Shown here: one piece after another, positions 1 through 4,936 of the stretch
Layout: every line of letters begins with the position of its first letter
Position numbering within the stretch: position 1 is the stretch's first letter
Position numbers and translations under genes: made by a program
Notes under the pieces: model-generated
The model's input: the letters and a program-made list of their open reading frames with translations, nothing else
Database searches by the model: none
What the model was told of the DNA's origin: nothing
DNA from: a virus
DNA length: 34,428 nt
Reading direction: 5' to 3' (one strand)
IMG/VR virus record: IMGVR_UViG_3300042991_000760
Coordinates: 1 to 34,428 of that record

Positions 1-2
1 TA

Positions 3-215
3 GCGCAGAAGGCAGCGGCCAATCTCCAAGAAGAGAACCCAGGACTACAGAGGGCCTTTCCTCCCGGTGGTAAGGACATCACCGCAGCGTGGGAGGCAGG
101 CTTTGACCTTCGGGAATGGATGCAGGGCATCATAGAGCCGGACACCGACGAGCTCCCGGACCCGACGCCTGGCGACCAGTTATCTACCTGGAAACTCTTG
201 CGGTCCGTATCTTAA
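3..215 (+). CDS. C-terminal part of an unrecognised plus-strand protein (5' end off window)
   Basis: The frame is open from the left edge to TAA at 213-215 and gives about 70 residues with convincing protein composition: amphipathic helix, then WEAGFDLREWMQGI, then an acidic proline stretch ending PDPTPGDQ. The last dozen residues after about position 179 look less natural than the -1 frame, which continues to 295 (next entry). It is the only plus-strand gene I support here and faces the end of the minus-strand phage block, so it is either the next phage transcription unit or flanking DNA. I do not recognise the family. Confidence 0.6.
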   Translation, partial: AQKAAANLQEENPGLQRAFPPGGKDITAAWEAGFDLREWMQGIIEPDTDELPDPTPGDQLSTWKLLRSVS

Positions 216-295
216 CTCTGGAGAAAAAGATAATTCCTCCAGGCGTCGAGAAGAGCCTGATAACCGAAACCTATAACGAAGTAATAACGGGGTAA
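179..295 (+). other. -1-frame continuation of the left-edge gene (apparent frameshift)
   Basis: Starting at the GTT at 179, the -1 frame reads VIYLETLAVRILTLEKK and continues in good protein-like composition to TAA at 293-295. The in-frame ATG at 116 would add an N-terminus of implausible His/Arg/Pro-rich sequence, so a separate 59-residue gene is less likely. The simplest reading is one protein running 3..295 whose sequence lost or slips one base near 177-182. I see no classic slippery heptamer there, so an indel in the assembly or a real mutation is favoured over programmed frameshifting. Confidence 0.4.
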
Positions 296-369
296 ATATC
301 TTCATCTTGCCCTGATTCACCACTTCCTAAGCCTATTGCCTCCATTCGTCAGAAGGTGTACATAGAAGT

Positions 370-543
370 TCAGATTTCTTCATCGGGCGCCTCCTCGAAC
401 GAAGAGGCGTTAATTTGGTTAGTTTCGTTAACAGTTTCCCCTATAATTCTATGGGAGAATTGAGTTTTTTGTTTAATGGTAGAATCAGTTAACGAAATTA
501 ATGAATTTAACTCTTGGATTTTTCCGACGTTTCTGCCCCTGGC
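370..543 (-). other. -1-frame extension after the primase zinc-ribbon gene
   Basis: On the minus strand, one frame back from the upstream primase-like gene, the sequence is open for 57 codons from 543 to the TGA at 372-370. From about 513 it is protein-like (ELNSLISLTDSTIKQK, then RIIGETVNETNQ, ending SFEEAPDEEI). It has no ATG or other credible start, and its open region begins inside the 3' end of the primase gene. The likely explanation is a frameshift near GAA AAA TCC at 524-516 that joins it to the primase protein. Indel error, mutation and recoding are all possible. The inverted repeat at 389..410 lies inside this frame. Confidence 0.4.
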
Positions 544-902
544 TTATTTTCTGGCGGCTTGCCTGCGTCCATAAGTTCGTTTTCAGTCATCATTCTGCAG
601 GCCTCTGGAAAGGTAGCGCCGTGCAGGTGCATGACCAGGTCAATAGGAGTGACCAGGTCAATAGTGCAGGTGACCAGGTCGATAGGAGTGACCAGGTCGA
701 TAGGGCAGGTGCATTTGTCCCTTCCGGTGCAGTTAGAGCAAAACCACGCGTTCTTCTCGGTGTTCACGTGGAAACGGTCTTTGCCGCCACACACAGGGCA
801 GGGCCCGGCGAGCTCATTCACTGTCACGCGGGGGAGCTCTACCCCCTGCAGGAGGGAAAGAATGTCAATTTGTTTCAGTTTTTCAGTGTTCCATTCATGC
901 AT
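507..902 (-). CDS. Stand-alone primase-type zinc-ribbon protein
   Basis: 131 residues from the ATG at 902 (GGAG spaced 7 nt upstream); an upstream TTG at 923 is possible but weaker. The body matches the zinc-binding domain of phage/P4-type primases: GPCPVCGGKDRFHVN, about 12 residues, FCSNC, then IDLVMHLHG and FPEACRMM. The four Cys should bind one zinc. TOPRIM, polymerase and helicase domains are absent. Between the zinc ribbon and its usual IDLVMH segment, the protein carries three extra copies of a P/T-IDLVT unit encoded by tandem DNA repeats. A polar tail ends at 507, but the -1 frame continues to 370. It probably helps prime DNA synthesis, either as the recognition subunit of a split primase or as a remnant. 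Confidence 0.7.
   Translation of the reverse strand: MHEWNTEKLKQIDILSLLQGVELPRVTVNELAGPCPVCGGKDRFHVNTEKNAWFCSNCTGRDKCTCPIDLVTPIDLVTCTIDLVTPIDLVMHLHGATFPEACRMMTENELMDAGKPPENKPGAETSEKSKS
633..698. repeat. In-gene tandem repeats with four GACCAGGTC palindromes
   Basis: GACCAGGTC, an inverted repeat around a central A, starts at 633, 651, 672 and 690. Spacing alternates 18, 21, 18, which is a 39-bp compound unit present twice. All periods are multiples of three, so the primase-like gene stays open and gains IDLVT repeats. Iteron-like spacing makes a protein-binding role possible, but simple tandem duplication is enough to explain it. Confidence 0.75.
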
Positions 903-1029
903 TTTCAGCTCCACTTTTTTCAAGAAGTTCAGGAAGTAGCCCCACTTTTTCCAGCCCGGAAGAACCTCCCAGGAGGGAAAAAATGGCTATGCTCTTAAGT
1001 TTCTCAGTATTCCATTTGCCAGTTTTACA
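895..1029 (-). pseudogene. Degenerate duplicate of the primase N-terminus
   Basis: Minus-strand codons from about 1020 read GKWNTEKLKSIAIFSLLGG, which parallels the primase start MHEWNTEKLKQIDILSLLQG. The DNA is similar too, including a shared AGGAGGGAAA stretch on the plus strand (851.. and 971..). The frame has no start codon, begins after a TAA at 1032-1030 and ends at TGA 897-895, overlapping the primase start. I read it as the remnant of a roughly 120-bp tandem duplication of the primase 5' end. Confidence 0.5.
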
Positions 1030-1065
1030 TTAACGTGCGCGCGCGGGAGTTGTGTGGAAAGTGGC

Positions 1066-1138
1066 GGAAGTTCAGGAAGTATGATCTCCCACGCCGTTTA
1101 CGGCTATATTACTTCAGGAAGTATGATCTCCTATGCCG
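1066..1138. repeat. Direct repeats of TTCAGGAAGTATGATCTCC upstream of the 9-bp array
   Basis: TTCAGGAAGTATGATCTCC occurs at 1071..1089 and 1113..1131, each followed by a near-identical CACGCCG or TATGCCG. A shorter copy, TTCAGGAAG, is at 928..936. The core is the reverse complement of the CTTCCTGAA unit in the array that follows. GGAAGTTCAGGAAGTATG at 1066..1083 is a perfect 18-bp inverted match to 1187..1204, so this region could fold back on the array or bind the same protein in both orientations. Confidence 0.75.
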
Positions 1139-1190
1139 CTTCTTGCTGTCAGGGTATATAATAGCGGCTCTATATTAACCTTTTTACATA

Positions 1191-1270
1191 CTTCCTGAAC
1201 TTCCTGAACTTCCTGAACTTCCTGAACTTCCTGAACTTCCTGAACTTCCTGAACTTCCTGAACTTCCTTA
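1191..1270. repeat. Array of nine 9-bp tandem repeats (candidate iterons/operators)
   Basis: Eight exact copies of CTTCCTGAA run from 1191 to 1262, with a ninth partial copy to 1270. AT-rich DNA lies on both sides (a TATATAATA stretch near 1154 and a TTATTATTTAATATTTAA stretch after 1268). There are no spacers, so it is not a CRISPR. The position, between the primase-like gene and the SpoVG/DpdA block, with inverted copies 50-120 bp away, fits a phage replication origin or a multi-site operator. Neither is proven. Confidence 0.8.
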
Positions 1271-1485
1271 TTATTTAATATTTAATCTTGATAAGGCTGT
1301 CTCTCTTTATTTGTGGATTTGACCACTTCATTTGATGAAGCATTAGAGAATAAATTCGGTGGCAAAATGGCAATGGTGTATAAGAATGTCTAAAAGTCCG
1401 CATCGAAGATTCATTAAGTTCGTATCGGGGGCGACCCTCTTCTCGGAATCAATTTCTGCAGCGTAAATATGCCCCAGAAACGAAT
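1271..1485. other. AT-rich intergenic stretch, function unknown
   Basis: About 215 bases between the 9-bp array and the end of the SpoVG-like gene. I see the small inverted repeat CTTCAT-TTG-ATGAAG near 1326 and no clear promoter or terminator. A plus-strand 26-codon frame at 1313..1393 (GTG start, no ribosome site) reads DLTTSFDEALENKFGGK, which is protein-like, and a minus-strand frame over the same bases is also open. I do not support either as a gene. Confidence 0.4.
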
Positions 1486-1893
1486 TTAAATTTTTTTACG
1501 TGTTTTGCTACCTGCCGGTCTTTTAATCGTGCTGTACGCGATTTTCCCGGTTTTTGTCGGAGGAGGCAAAAAGAATTCATCGTCCGATGGGTAGATGGGT
1601 TCGAGTGTTCTCTTGTCCATGCCGTGAAATACCTTGTGATGGCTCTCCATCATCTTCAGGTATTTTTCTATCAGGAAGTTCTCGTAGAATTTCTGGGCCG
1701 TGACCGTTGCCGGCCTAACGAGGGCCCTCCTACTTTTCCCTCCCCTCCAGTAAGCGAAGGGCCATTGGATCCACAGGCCCCTGGTGGCGCTTTCGTAGAT
1801 CCTGACGTTGTATATAAAAAAGTCTCCGTGTCTGAAGGCTATGGTGGCACGTAGACTCCCCGGGGCTTTCGGATCATGCAGTATGAATCTCAC
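1486..1893 (-). CDS. Basic protein, possible divergent SpoVG-like
   Basis: 135 residues from GTG at 1893, chosen because GAGAGGA lies 5 nt upstream. Residues about 10-60 follow the SpoVG strand pattern: SLRATIAFRHGDFFIYNVRI, then GLWIQWP, a basic GGKSRRALVRP segment, and a helix AQKFYENFLIEKY. This corresponds to SpoVG's MPSKRTPDG loop and C-terminal helix but is clearly diverged. The C-terminus is rich in Pro and Lys/Arg, which fits nucleic-acid binding. It lies 36 nt after the DpdA-like gene and just before the repeat array. Family assignment is tentative; the gene itself is well supported. Confidence 0.6.
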   Translation of the reverse strand: MRFILHDPKAPGSLRATIAFRHGDFFIYNVRIYESATRGLWIQWPFAYWRGGKSRRALVRPATVTAQKFYENFLIEKYLKMMESHHKVFHGMDKRTLEPIYPSDDEFFLPPPTKTGKIAYSTIKRPAGSKTRKKI

Positions 1894-1929
1894 TGGATCC
1901 TCTCAGTAAAGTTAATTTGTACCTTTGCG

Positions 1930-2658
1930 TTAATCTTCGTAGATCTGTCTTCCTTCTTGAATGTAGCGAAAATCTGTCGTATTGCCAACCACGAAGAAAA
2001 ATGTGGATCCCCATGTGGCGGCGTCTTTTGCAAATTTGAAAGACTCTATAGCGTTGAGTATCTTGGGATGCACGTTACCTGGTTGTTTCCCCATCACCTG
2101 CCTGAGTGCAGGGATTCTTGGGTCATACTCCAGCATGGCTCCGTTGGCACTGCAGAGGCTGAATGTGCAGGAGTCGAATGAGGCCGGTCTGAACCTGTGG
2201 ATGACCTGGGCATTGCTGCATCCCAGGATATGGGAGCGCCTCAAGTCAAGTCCCGCTGCATGATATATGCGTAGGACTTCCATCTTGCTGGCTGGTTTCA
2301 TTCGAGCTGTGCCTCCTATGGCCACAAGCGTTTCACTGTCATTTATCTCCTTAAGTTCTTTGATCGATATGCCTGGAGTGATGACAGGCACAGGGTTGAG
2401 CCCATGCCTGGTCATCTCTCGAAAGTTTGTTCGACTCTTCTCTGGATCGCCGATGACATCGAGATTGACGTATCTCCAGAGTTTGTCGAAATTCTTTTCT
2501 ATGAATCGAATGTATTTTTGAATCGTCACGATTTGGGCTCCACGATTGAAGTTCGTGTATGCCCCTGAATCCAGGAGTACCCTGCATCCTGCCTGAGTTA
2601 CAGTTTTGAAGATGCCTGGGCGTTCCTGTATGGTTGCCATCGAGAGGAGGATATTCAT
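1930..2658 (-). CDS. dpdA: TGT/DpdA-like transglycosylase (possible DNA deazaguanine insertion)
   Basis: 242 residues from the ATG at 2658, which overlaps the stop of the small upstream gene (ATGA) and is preferred over an ATG 18 nt earlier. The sequence follows the TIM-barrel tRNA-guanine transglycosylase fold as seen in phage DpdA-like proteins: LLDSGAYTNF (Asp30), NLDVIGDP (67-72), NPVPVIT (88-94), VAIGGTA (112-118) and RPASFDSCTF (Asp162). The two Asp are the expected catalytic pair. The tRNA-type zinc site (CxCxxC) is absent, as in the DNA-acting branch. Known DpdA proteins exchange guanine in DNA for a 7-deazaguanine precursor such as preQ0. No queC/D/E-like gene is in the window, so substrate would come from the host or from genes outside. 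Function is inferred from motifs only. Confidence 0.62.
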   Translation of the reverse strand: MNILLSMATIQERPGIFKTVTQAGCRVLLDSGAYTNFNRGAQIVTIQKYIRFIEKNFDKLWRYVNLDVIGDPEKSRTNFREMTRHGLNPVPVITPGISIKELKEINDSETLVAIGGTARMKPASKMEVLRIYHAAGLDLRRSHILGCSNAQVIHRFRPASFDSCTFSLCSANGAMLEYDPRIPALRQVMGKQPGNVHPKILNAIESFKFAKDAATWGSTFFFVVGNTTDFRYIQEGRQIYED

Positions 2659-2810
2659 GAGCACGTGTTCTCGCAAAGTATATCCGGGGCGCAGGTGAGA
2701 TACATGAAGTTCACGCTTGCCCCTGTCTTGCCGTTCTCGGAGACGAGGGTCAGAGAGAAAAGGCTCGGTTTCGCTAGAAGTAGCTCAATGAGATCTTTCT
2801 CCCTGTCCAT
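2655..2810 (-). CDS. 51-residue protein coupled to the DpdA-like gene
   Basis: ATG at 2810 has AAAGGAAA about 6 nt upstream, and its TGA (2657-2655) overlaps the DpdA-like start as ATGA. The product begins MDREKDLIELLLAKPSLFSL and ends Cys-rich (TCAPDILCENTCS). I do not recognise it. It starts just after the perfect hairpin at 2828..2875, so it opens the transcription unit containing the DpdA-like and third SpoVG-like genes. It could be a small partner of the enzyme or its detached N-terminus. Confidence 0.6.
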   Translation of the reverse strand: MDREKDLIELLLAKPSLFSLTLVSENGKTGASVNFMYLTCAPDILCENTCS

Positions 2811-2827
2811 TCTTTGTTTCCTTTCCG

Positions 2828-2875
2828 GGGCATGAAAGAACCCCGGGAGACAGCTCCCGGGGTTCTTTCATGCCC
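2828..2875. terminator. Perfect 22-bp hairpin, probable bidirectional terminator
   Basis: The arms 2828..2849 and 2854..2875 are exact reverse complements separated by a 4-nt loop (ACAG). The core GAACCCCGGGAG/CTCCCGGGGTTC is flanked by AAA and TTT on the two sides, so either strand makes a GC-rich stem followed by a short U run. It lies 2 nt past the stop of the second SpoVG-like gene and 17 nt before the next start. The U run is short, so an RNA-protecting or processing hairpin is an alternative. Confidence 0.7.
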
Positions 2876-2877
2876 TA

Positions 2878-3174
2878 TTATGGTATTTCTTCGTCTGGGG
2901 CGATTCCACGCTGTTCGTCCATCTTGTCGTTGTAAGCGCCAATTATCGCCTCGTCGAGTTCTTGTTTCAACTCCTTATCAGGAACGAAGCATACGTCTTC
3001 CCATTTCTCACCGCGTTTGCGGCTGGGGAAGCCCACCCAGAGCTCCCCATTCTTTTTGGACTGCATGAGCCGCAGTCCCCGAATAACTACACCGTTGATA
3101 TTGGCGCTTGCCAGCGCCAGTGCTGACCCCTCTTCGAGAGGGGTCACATAAATGTTTGTGATGGAGTTTTTCAT
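2878..3174 (-). CDS. SpoVG-family nucleic-acid-binding protein (copy 2)
   Basis: 98 residues, close to the usual length for SpoVG. It opens ITNIYVTPLEEGSA, continues with VVIRGLRLM, then the family signature region ELWVGFPSRKRGEKWEDVCF and a C-terminal helix LKQELDEAIIGAY. SpoVG proteins bind DNA or RNA and act as global regulators in many bacteria. Start supported by AAGGAGG 6 nt before the ATG. The gene stands alone between two exceptional hairpins (3214..3283 upstream, 2828..2875 downstream), so it may be expressed independently of the late operon. Its regulatory target in the phage is unknown. Confidence 0.8.
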   Translation of the reverse strand: MKNSITNIYVTPLEEGSALALASANINGVVIRGLRLMQSKKNGELWVGFPSRKRGEKWEDVCFVPDKELKQELDEAIIGAYNDKMDEQRGIAPDEEIP

Positions 3175-3213
3175 CCATACCTCCTTGTAAATATTTAAAA
3201 CACGAAAAACACA

Positions 3214-3283
3214 GGGAAGGTGCGGGGCGTGTCGGTCATCCCCGCTTCGGGGGAGAATTGACCGACCGTTCCCGCACCTTCCC
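3214..3283 (-). terminator. Large nested hairpin at the end of the late operon
   Basis: Three stacked stems: outer 3214..3226 with 3271..3283 (13 bp, perfect), middle 3231..3238 with 3259..3266 (8 bp, perfect), and inner CCCCG-CTT-CGGGG at 3240..3252. The small asymmetric loops between them can partly pair, giving a nearly continuous stem of about 30 bp. On the minus strand it is followed by TGTGTTTTTCG. It lies 25 nt after the last late gene and before the SpoVG copy 2 gene. Terminator is the simplest call; the size and nesting also fit a structured RNA element. Confidence 0.65.
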
Positions 3284-3308
3284 TCTTGTAAACAAAACTA
3301 TCCAGTTA

Positions 3309-3419
3309 TCAGCAGGTACGAACTTTGCCTTTAAAGGGAGTCCATTTATCTTTTTTCTTCTTGTCATCGCTCTTCTTGTCATCGCTCTTCTTGTCATCGC
3401 TTTTCTTCTTTTTTGTCAT
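3309..3419 (-). CDS. 36-residue Lys-rich peptide with SDDKK repeats
   Basis: ATG at 3417-3419 overlaps the preceding stop as ATGA, which supports translation. The product starts MTKKKK, has three SDDKK repeats from a 15-bp DNA repeat (3363..3407), and ends WTPFKGKVRTC. It is too charged to be membrane-bound and may bind nucleic acid or act as a small packing peptide. Last gene of the late operon before the large hairpin. No family recognised. Confidence 0.6.
   Translation of the reverse strand: MTKKKKSDDKKSDDKKSDDKKKKDKWTPFKGKVRTC
3363..3407. repeat. Three 15-bp tandem repeats encoding SDDKK
   Basis: GTCATCGCTCTTCTT units begin at 3363, 3378 and 3393 (the last has one substitution). They keep the reading frame of the Lys-rich peptide gene and are best explained as coding tandem duplication. 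Confidence 0.85.
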
Positions 3420-3709
3420 TGGACGCCTCCTATACGCAATGCGTCAAATGGCCGTATCTTTCCGTCTGGGTTTATGGGGATTTCTCCCGTTCCTCCTCTT
3501 CCCTGCTGGAGTTGCAGCATCTTCATTTGGGCTTCCTGTCGTTTCCTTAGTTGCTCCTCCTGCCGCATTTGCTGAGTGATGTCCGGGAGCATCTCCTGCC
3601 CACGGGGGCCCCATGTAGAGTTATTTTGGCTTCCTTGGTTTCCTTGTATGCCTACGAGCAACTTCACCATCATGTCCATGAAATCCTGCTTCTTTTTCGT
3701 CTGGTCCAT
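3416..3709 (-). CDS. Unrecognised coiled-coil Gln-rich protein
   Basis: 97 residues starting MDQTKKKQDFMDMMVKLL, with a Gly/Asn/Ser linker, a Gln/Arg/Met-rich helix (QQMRQEEQLRKRQEAQMKML, residues about 50-70) and a Gly-rich tail. GGAGGGACAGGAAG lies just before the ATG. The first 89 nt overlap the 3' end of the SpoVG copy 1 gene in another frame, and the stop overlaps the next start (ATGA). Composition resembles other small late proteins of this genome. Role unknown. Confidence 0.6.
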   Translation of the reverse strand: MDQTKKKQDFMDMMVKLLVGIQGNQGSQNNSTWGPRGQEMLPDITQQMRQEEQLRKRQEAQMKMLQLQQGRGGTGEIPINPDGKIRPFDALRIGGVQ

Positions 3710-4154
3710 CTTCCTGTCCCTCCTTCTCTTCTTTTTCCTTTTCCTTTTCTTTTTCCTTTTCTTTTTCCTTTTCTTTTTCTTTTTCCTTTAGGTGCCAGTT
3801 TTCTATTACCTCTTTGTTCTCACAAGGGTCATTACAGGCATCGTAGAACTCTATCATTCTTTCCTGAATTGTTTCCTTTGTGGCCTGATCATTGAAGTAT
3901 ACTATATCCTCCCACTGGCCCTTGGGAGTGCGCCTGCTCGGCATGCAGAGGTAAAGCCCGTTGGATCCTGAGATGAGTTTCGCTCCATGGACGACCATAT
4001 TTCCGTAGGGGAATCTGCAGTAAGCTACGAGGTGCCCCTGGCCTTTTACGACGTTCATAAAGTACCCTGGGTACTTCCCTGAGCGGTACTTATATGTGAC
4101 CTCGATGTTGACCCAATTTTTCTTTTTCGCTATTTCCCTGTATTCTGGTTTCAC
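3621..4154 (-). CDS. SpoVG-family protein with long Lys-Glu tail (copy 1)
   Basis: 177 residues. Residues about 40-105 carry a SpoVG domain: VAYCRFPYGNMVVHGAKLI, then GLYLCMPSRRTPKGQWEDIV, where MPSRRTPKG is almost the canonical family motif, then a helix ending YDAC. After it comes a run of about ten Lys-Glu pairs from pyrimidine-rich repeat DNA (3729..3790) and a basic/acidic tail to 3621. The tail overlaps the next gene by 89 nt, so the biological end may lie near the repeat if repeat length varies. Start is coupled to the endolysin stop (ATGA at 4154). Likely a nucleic-acid-binding regulator made late. Confidence 0.8.
   Translation of the reverse strand: MKPEYREIAKKKNWVNIEVTYKYRSGKYPGYFMNVVKGQGHLVAYCRFPYGNMVVHGAKLISGSNGLYLCMPSRRTPKGQWEDIVYFNDQATKETIQERMIEFYDACNDPCENKEVIENWHLKEKEKEKEKEKEKEKEKEKEEKEGQEDGPDEKEAGFHGHDGEVARRHTRKPRKPK
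3729..3790. repeat. CTTTTT/CCTTTT repeat encoding Lys-Glu run
   Basis: A pure pyrimidine tract on the plus strand built from CTTTTC and CCTTTT hexamers encodes alternating Lys and Glu on the minus strand. Hexamer gain or loss would keep frame, but single-base slippage would change which of two frames is read downstream. Purine/pyrimidine asymmetry could also favour triplex DNA. Confidence 0.75.
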
Positions 4155-4657
4155 TTCGCTACCTTGACATGCGCTTCGAAAGAAACGATGTCGTATTCCT
4201 TTCCGTTCATTATGAGATGTTTGCCGTTCTCGTTGACGAATATTTTGATGGTATCGTATTTCTTCTTTGCTTCTTCTTCGAATCTTCTCACCTGGGCGAG
4301 CCTGGTGTTCCAGTACGATTCTCCGAGAGATGCTTCTTTCACCGGAGCTTCCGAAGTGCTCCTGTGGATAAACTTTTTGCCACCTATGAATATGCCGATG
4401 TGTGTTGAGCTTGCTTCTATGTAAGTGTTGTCGAAGATGAGAATATCTCCGGGGAGCCTGTTTTCCTCCAGGCCGACTCTTTTTCCCATTATTTTGTAGT
4501 CGGGTACCCAGGCTGAATGATGGTATCCCTGGTCTTTCACCCCGGCAGCGTCAAGCACGGTCGAAACCCATTCCGCACACTGAGCCTTTACTCCGGGGTT
4601 GAACGCCTCCCCTATCCATTCTGTTGCCTCTTTGACGATTCGCTCTTGTAAATTCAT
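4151..4657 (-). CDS. NlpC/P60-like cell-wall hydrolase (probable endolysin)
   Basis: 168 residues. The N-terminal part matches NlpC/P60 cysteine peptidases: QCAEWVSTVL gives the catalytic Cys27, LPGDILIFDN the conserved central strand, THIGIFIGGKKFIH the catalytic His86 and a further His98. About 60 C-terminal residues (from YDTIKIFVNENG) form a small basic extension that may bind the wall. No signal peptide, so it would need a holin. It sits directly after an XhlA-like membrane gene, the usual lysis pairing. Such domains also occur in tail-tip proteins, but size and position favour lysis. Confidence 0.8.
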   Translation of the reverse strand: MNLQERIVKEATEWIGEAFNPGVKAQCAEWVSTVLDAAGVKDQGYHHSAWVPDYKIMGKRVGLEENRLPGDILIFDNTYIEASSTHIGIFIGGKKFIHRSTSEAPVKEASLGESYWNTRLAQVRRFEEEAKKKYDTIKIFVNENGKHLIMNGKEYDIVSFEAHVKVAK

Positions 4658-4667
4658 CGCTTCTCCT

Positions 4668-4928
4668 TTACTTTACGAATTTGTGAAGTAATGACCAGTA
4701 TGTGGCGATCAGGCTCCCCACGACAATACCGAGCACTCCCCATATTGTGTTAATTCTCGTGCTACAAGCGTCTGCTTTTGCCTCTGTTGCTGCGTTCTTT
4801 TCTGCTTGTTTCACGAAGGCATCCACGAGAGTTTTTAGGTCTGTTTTTAGTTGCATTATTTCTTTCGTGAAGTTTTCTATCGCTGTGCTGAATCTTCCGA
4901 GTTCTCTTGCGATGTCTTCGTGCTCCAT
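4668..4928 (-). CDS. XhlA-like small membrane protein (probable holin component)
   Basis: 86 residues with an N-terminal coiled coil (about 10-55, rich in Glu/Lys/Leu heptads) and one C-terminal transmembrane segment, INTIWGVLGIVVGSLIATYW, at about 59-78, ending in a short basic tail. This is the layout of XhlA-type phage lysis proteins. It lies immediately before the NlpC/P60-like enzyme. It probably makes or controls the membrane lesion that frees the enzyme; the assignment rests on layout and position, not on a strong motif. Confidence 0.6.
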   Translation of the reverse strand: MEHEDIARELGRFSTAIENFTKEIMQLKTDLKTLVDAFVKQAEKNAATEAKADACSTRINTIWGVLGIVVGSLIATYWSLLHKFVK

Positions 4929-4936
4929 AGTTCCTC

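Noticed and set aside
389-410. Terminator hairpin CGCCTCCTCG ... CGAAGAGGCG
   Set aside because: One mismatch, almost no loop, no U tract, and it lies inside a protein-like frame.
442-447. Plus-strand TATAAT promoter
   Set aside because: No acceptable -35 at 16-18 bp and no plus-strand gene downstream.
422-498. TTTCGTTAAC ... GTTAACGAAA inverted repeat as an attachment site or operator
   Set aside because: The 10-bp arms lie in the protein-like -1 extension and no integrase or repressor gene is seen; too little to call.
501-998. Plus-strand frames of 165 and 141 residues opposite the primase gene
   Set aside because: They are antisense to a recognisable zinc-ribbon gene and have no ribosome site or family features.
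1191-1270. CRISPR-like repeat array
   Set aside because: Units are 9 bp and directly adjacent with no spacers, and no cas-like gene is present.
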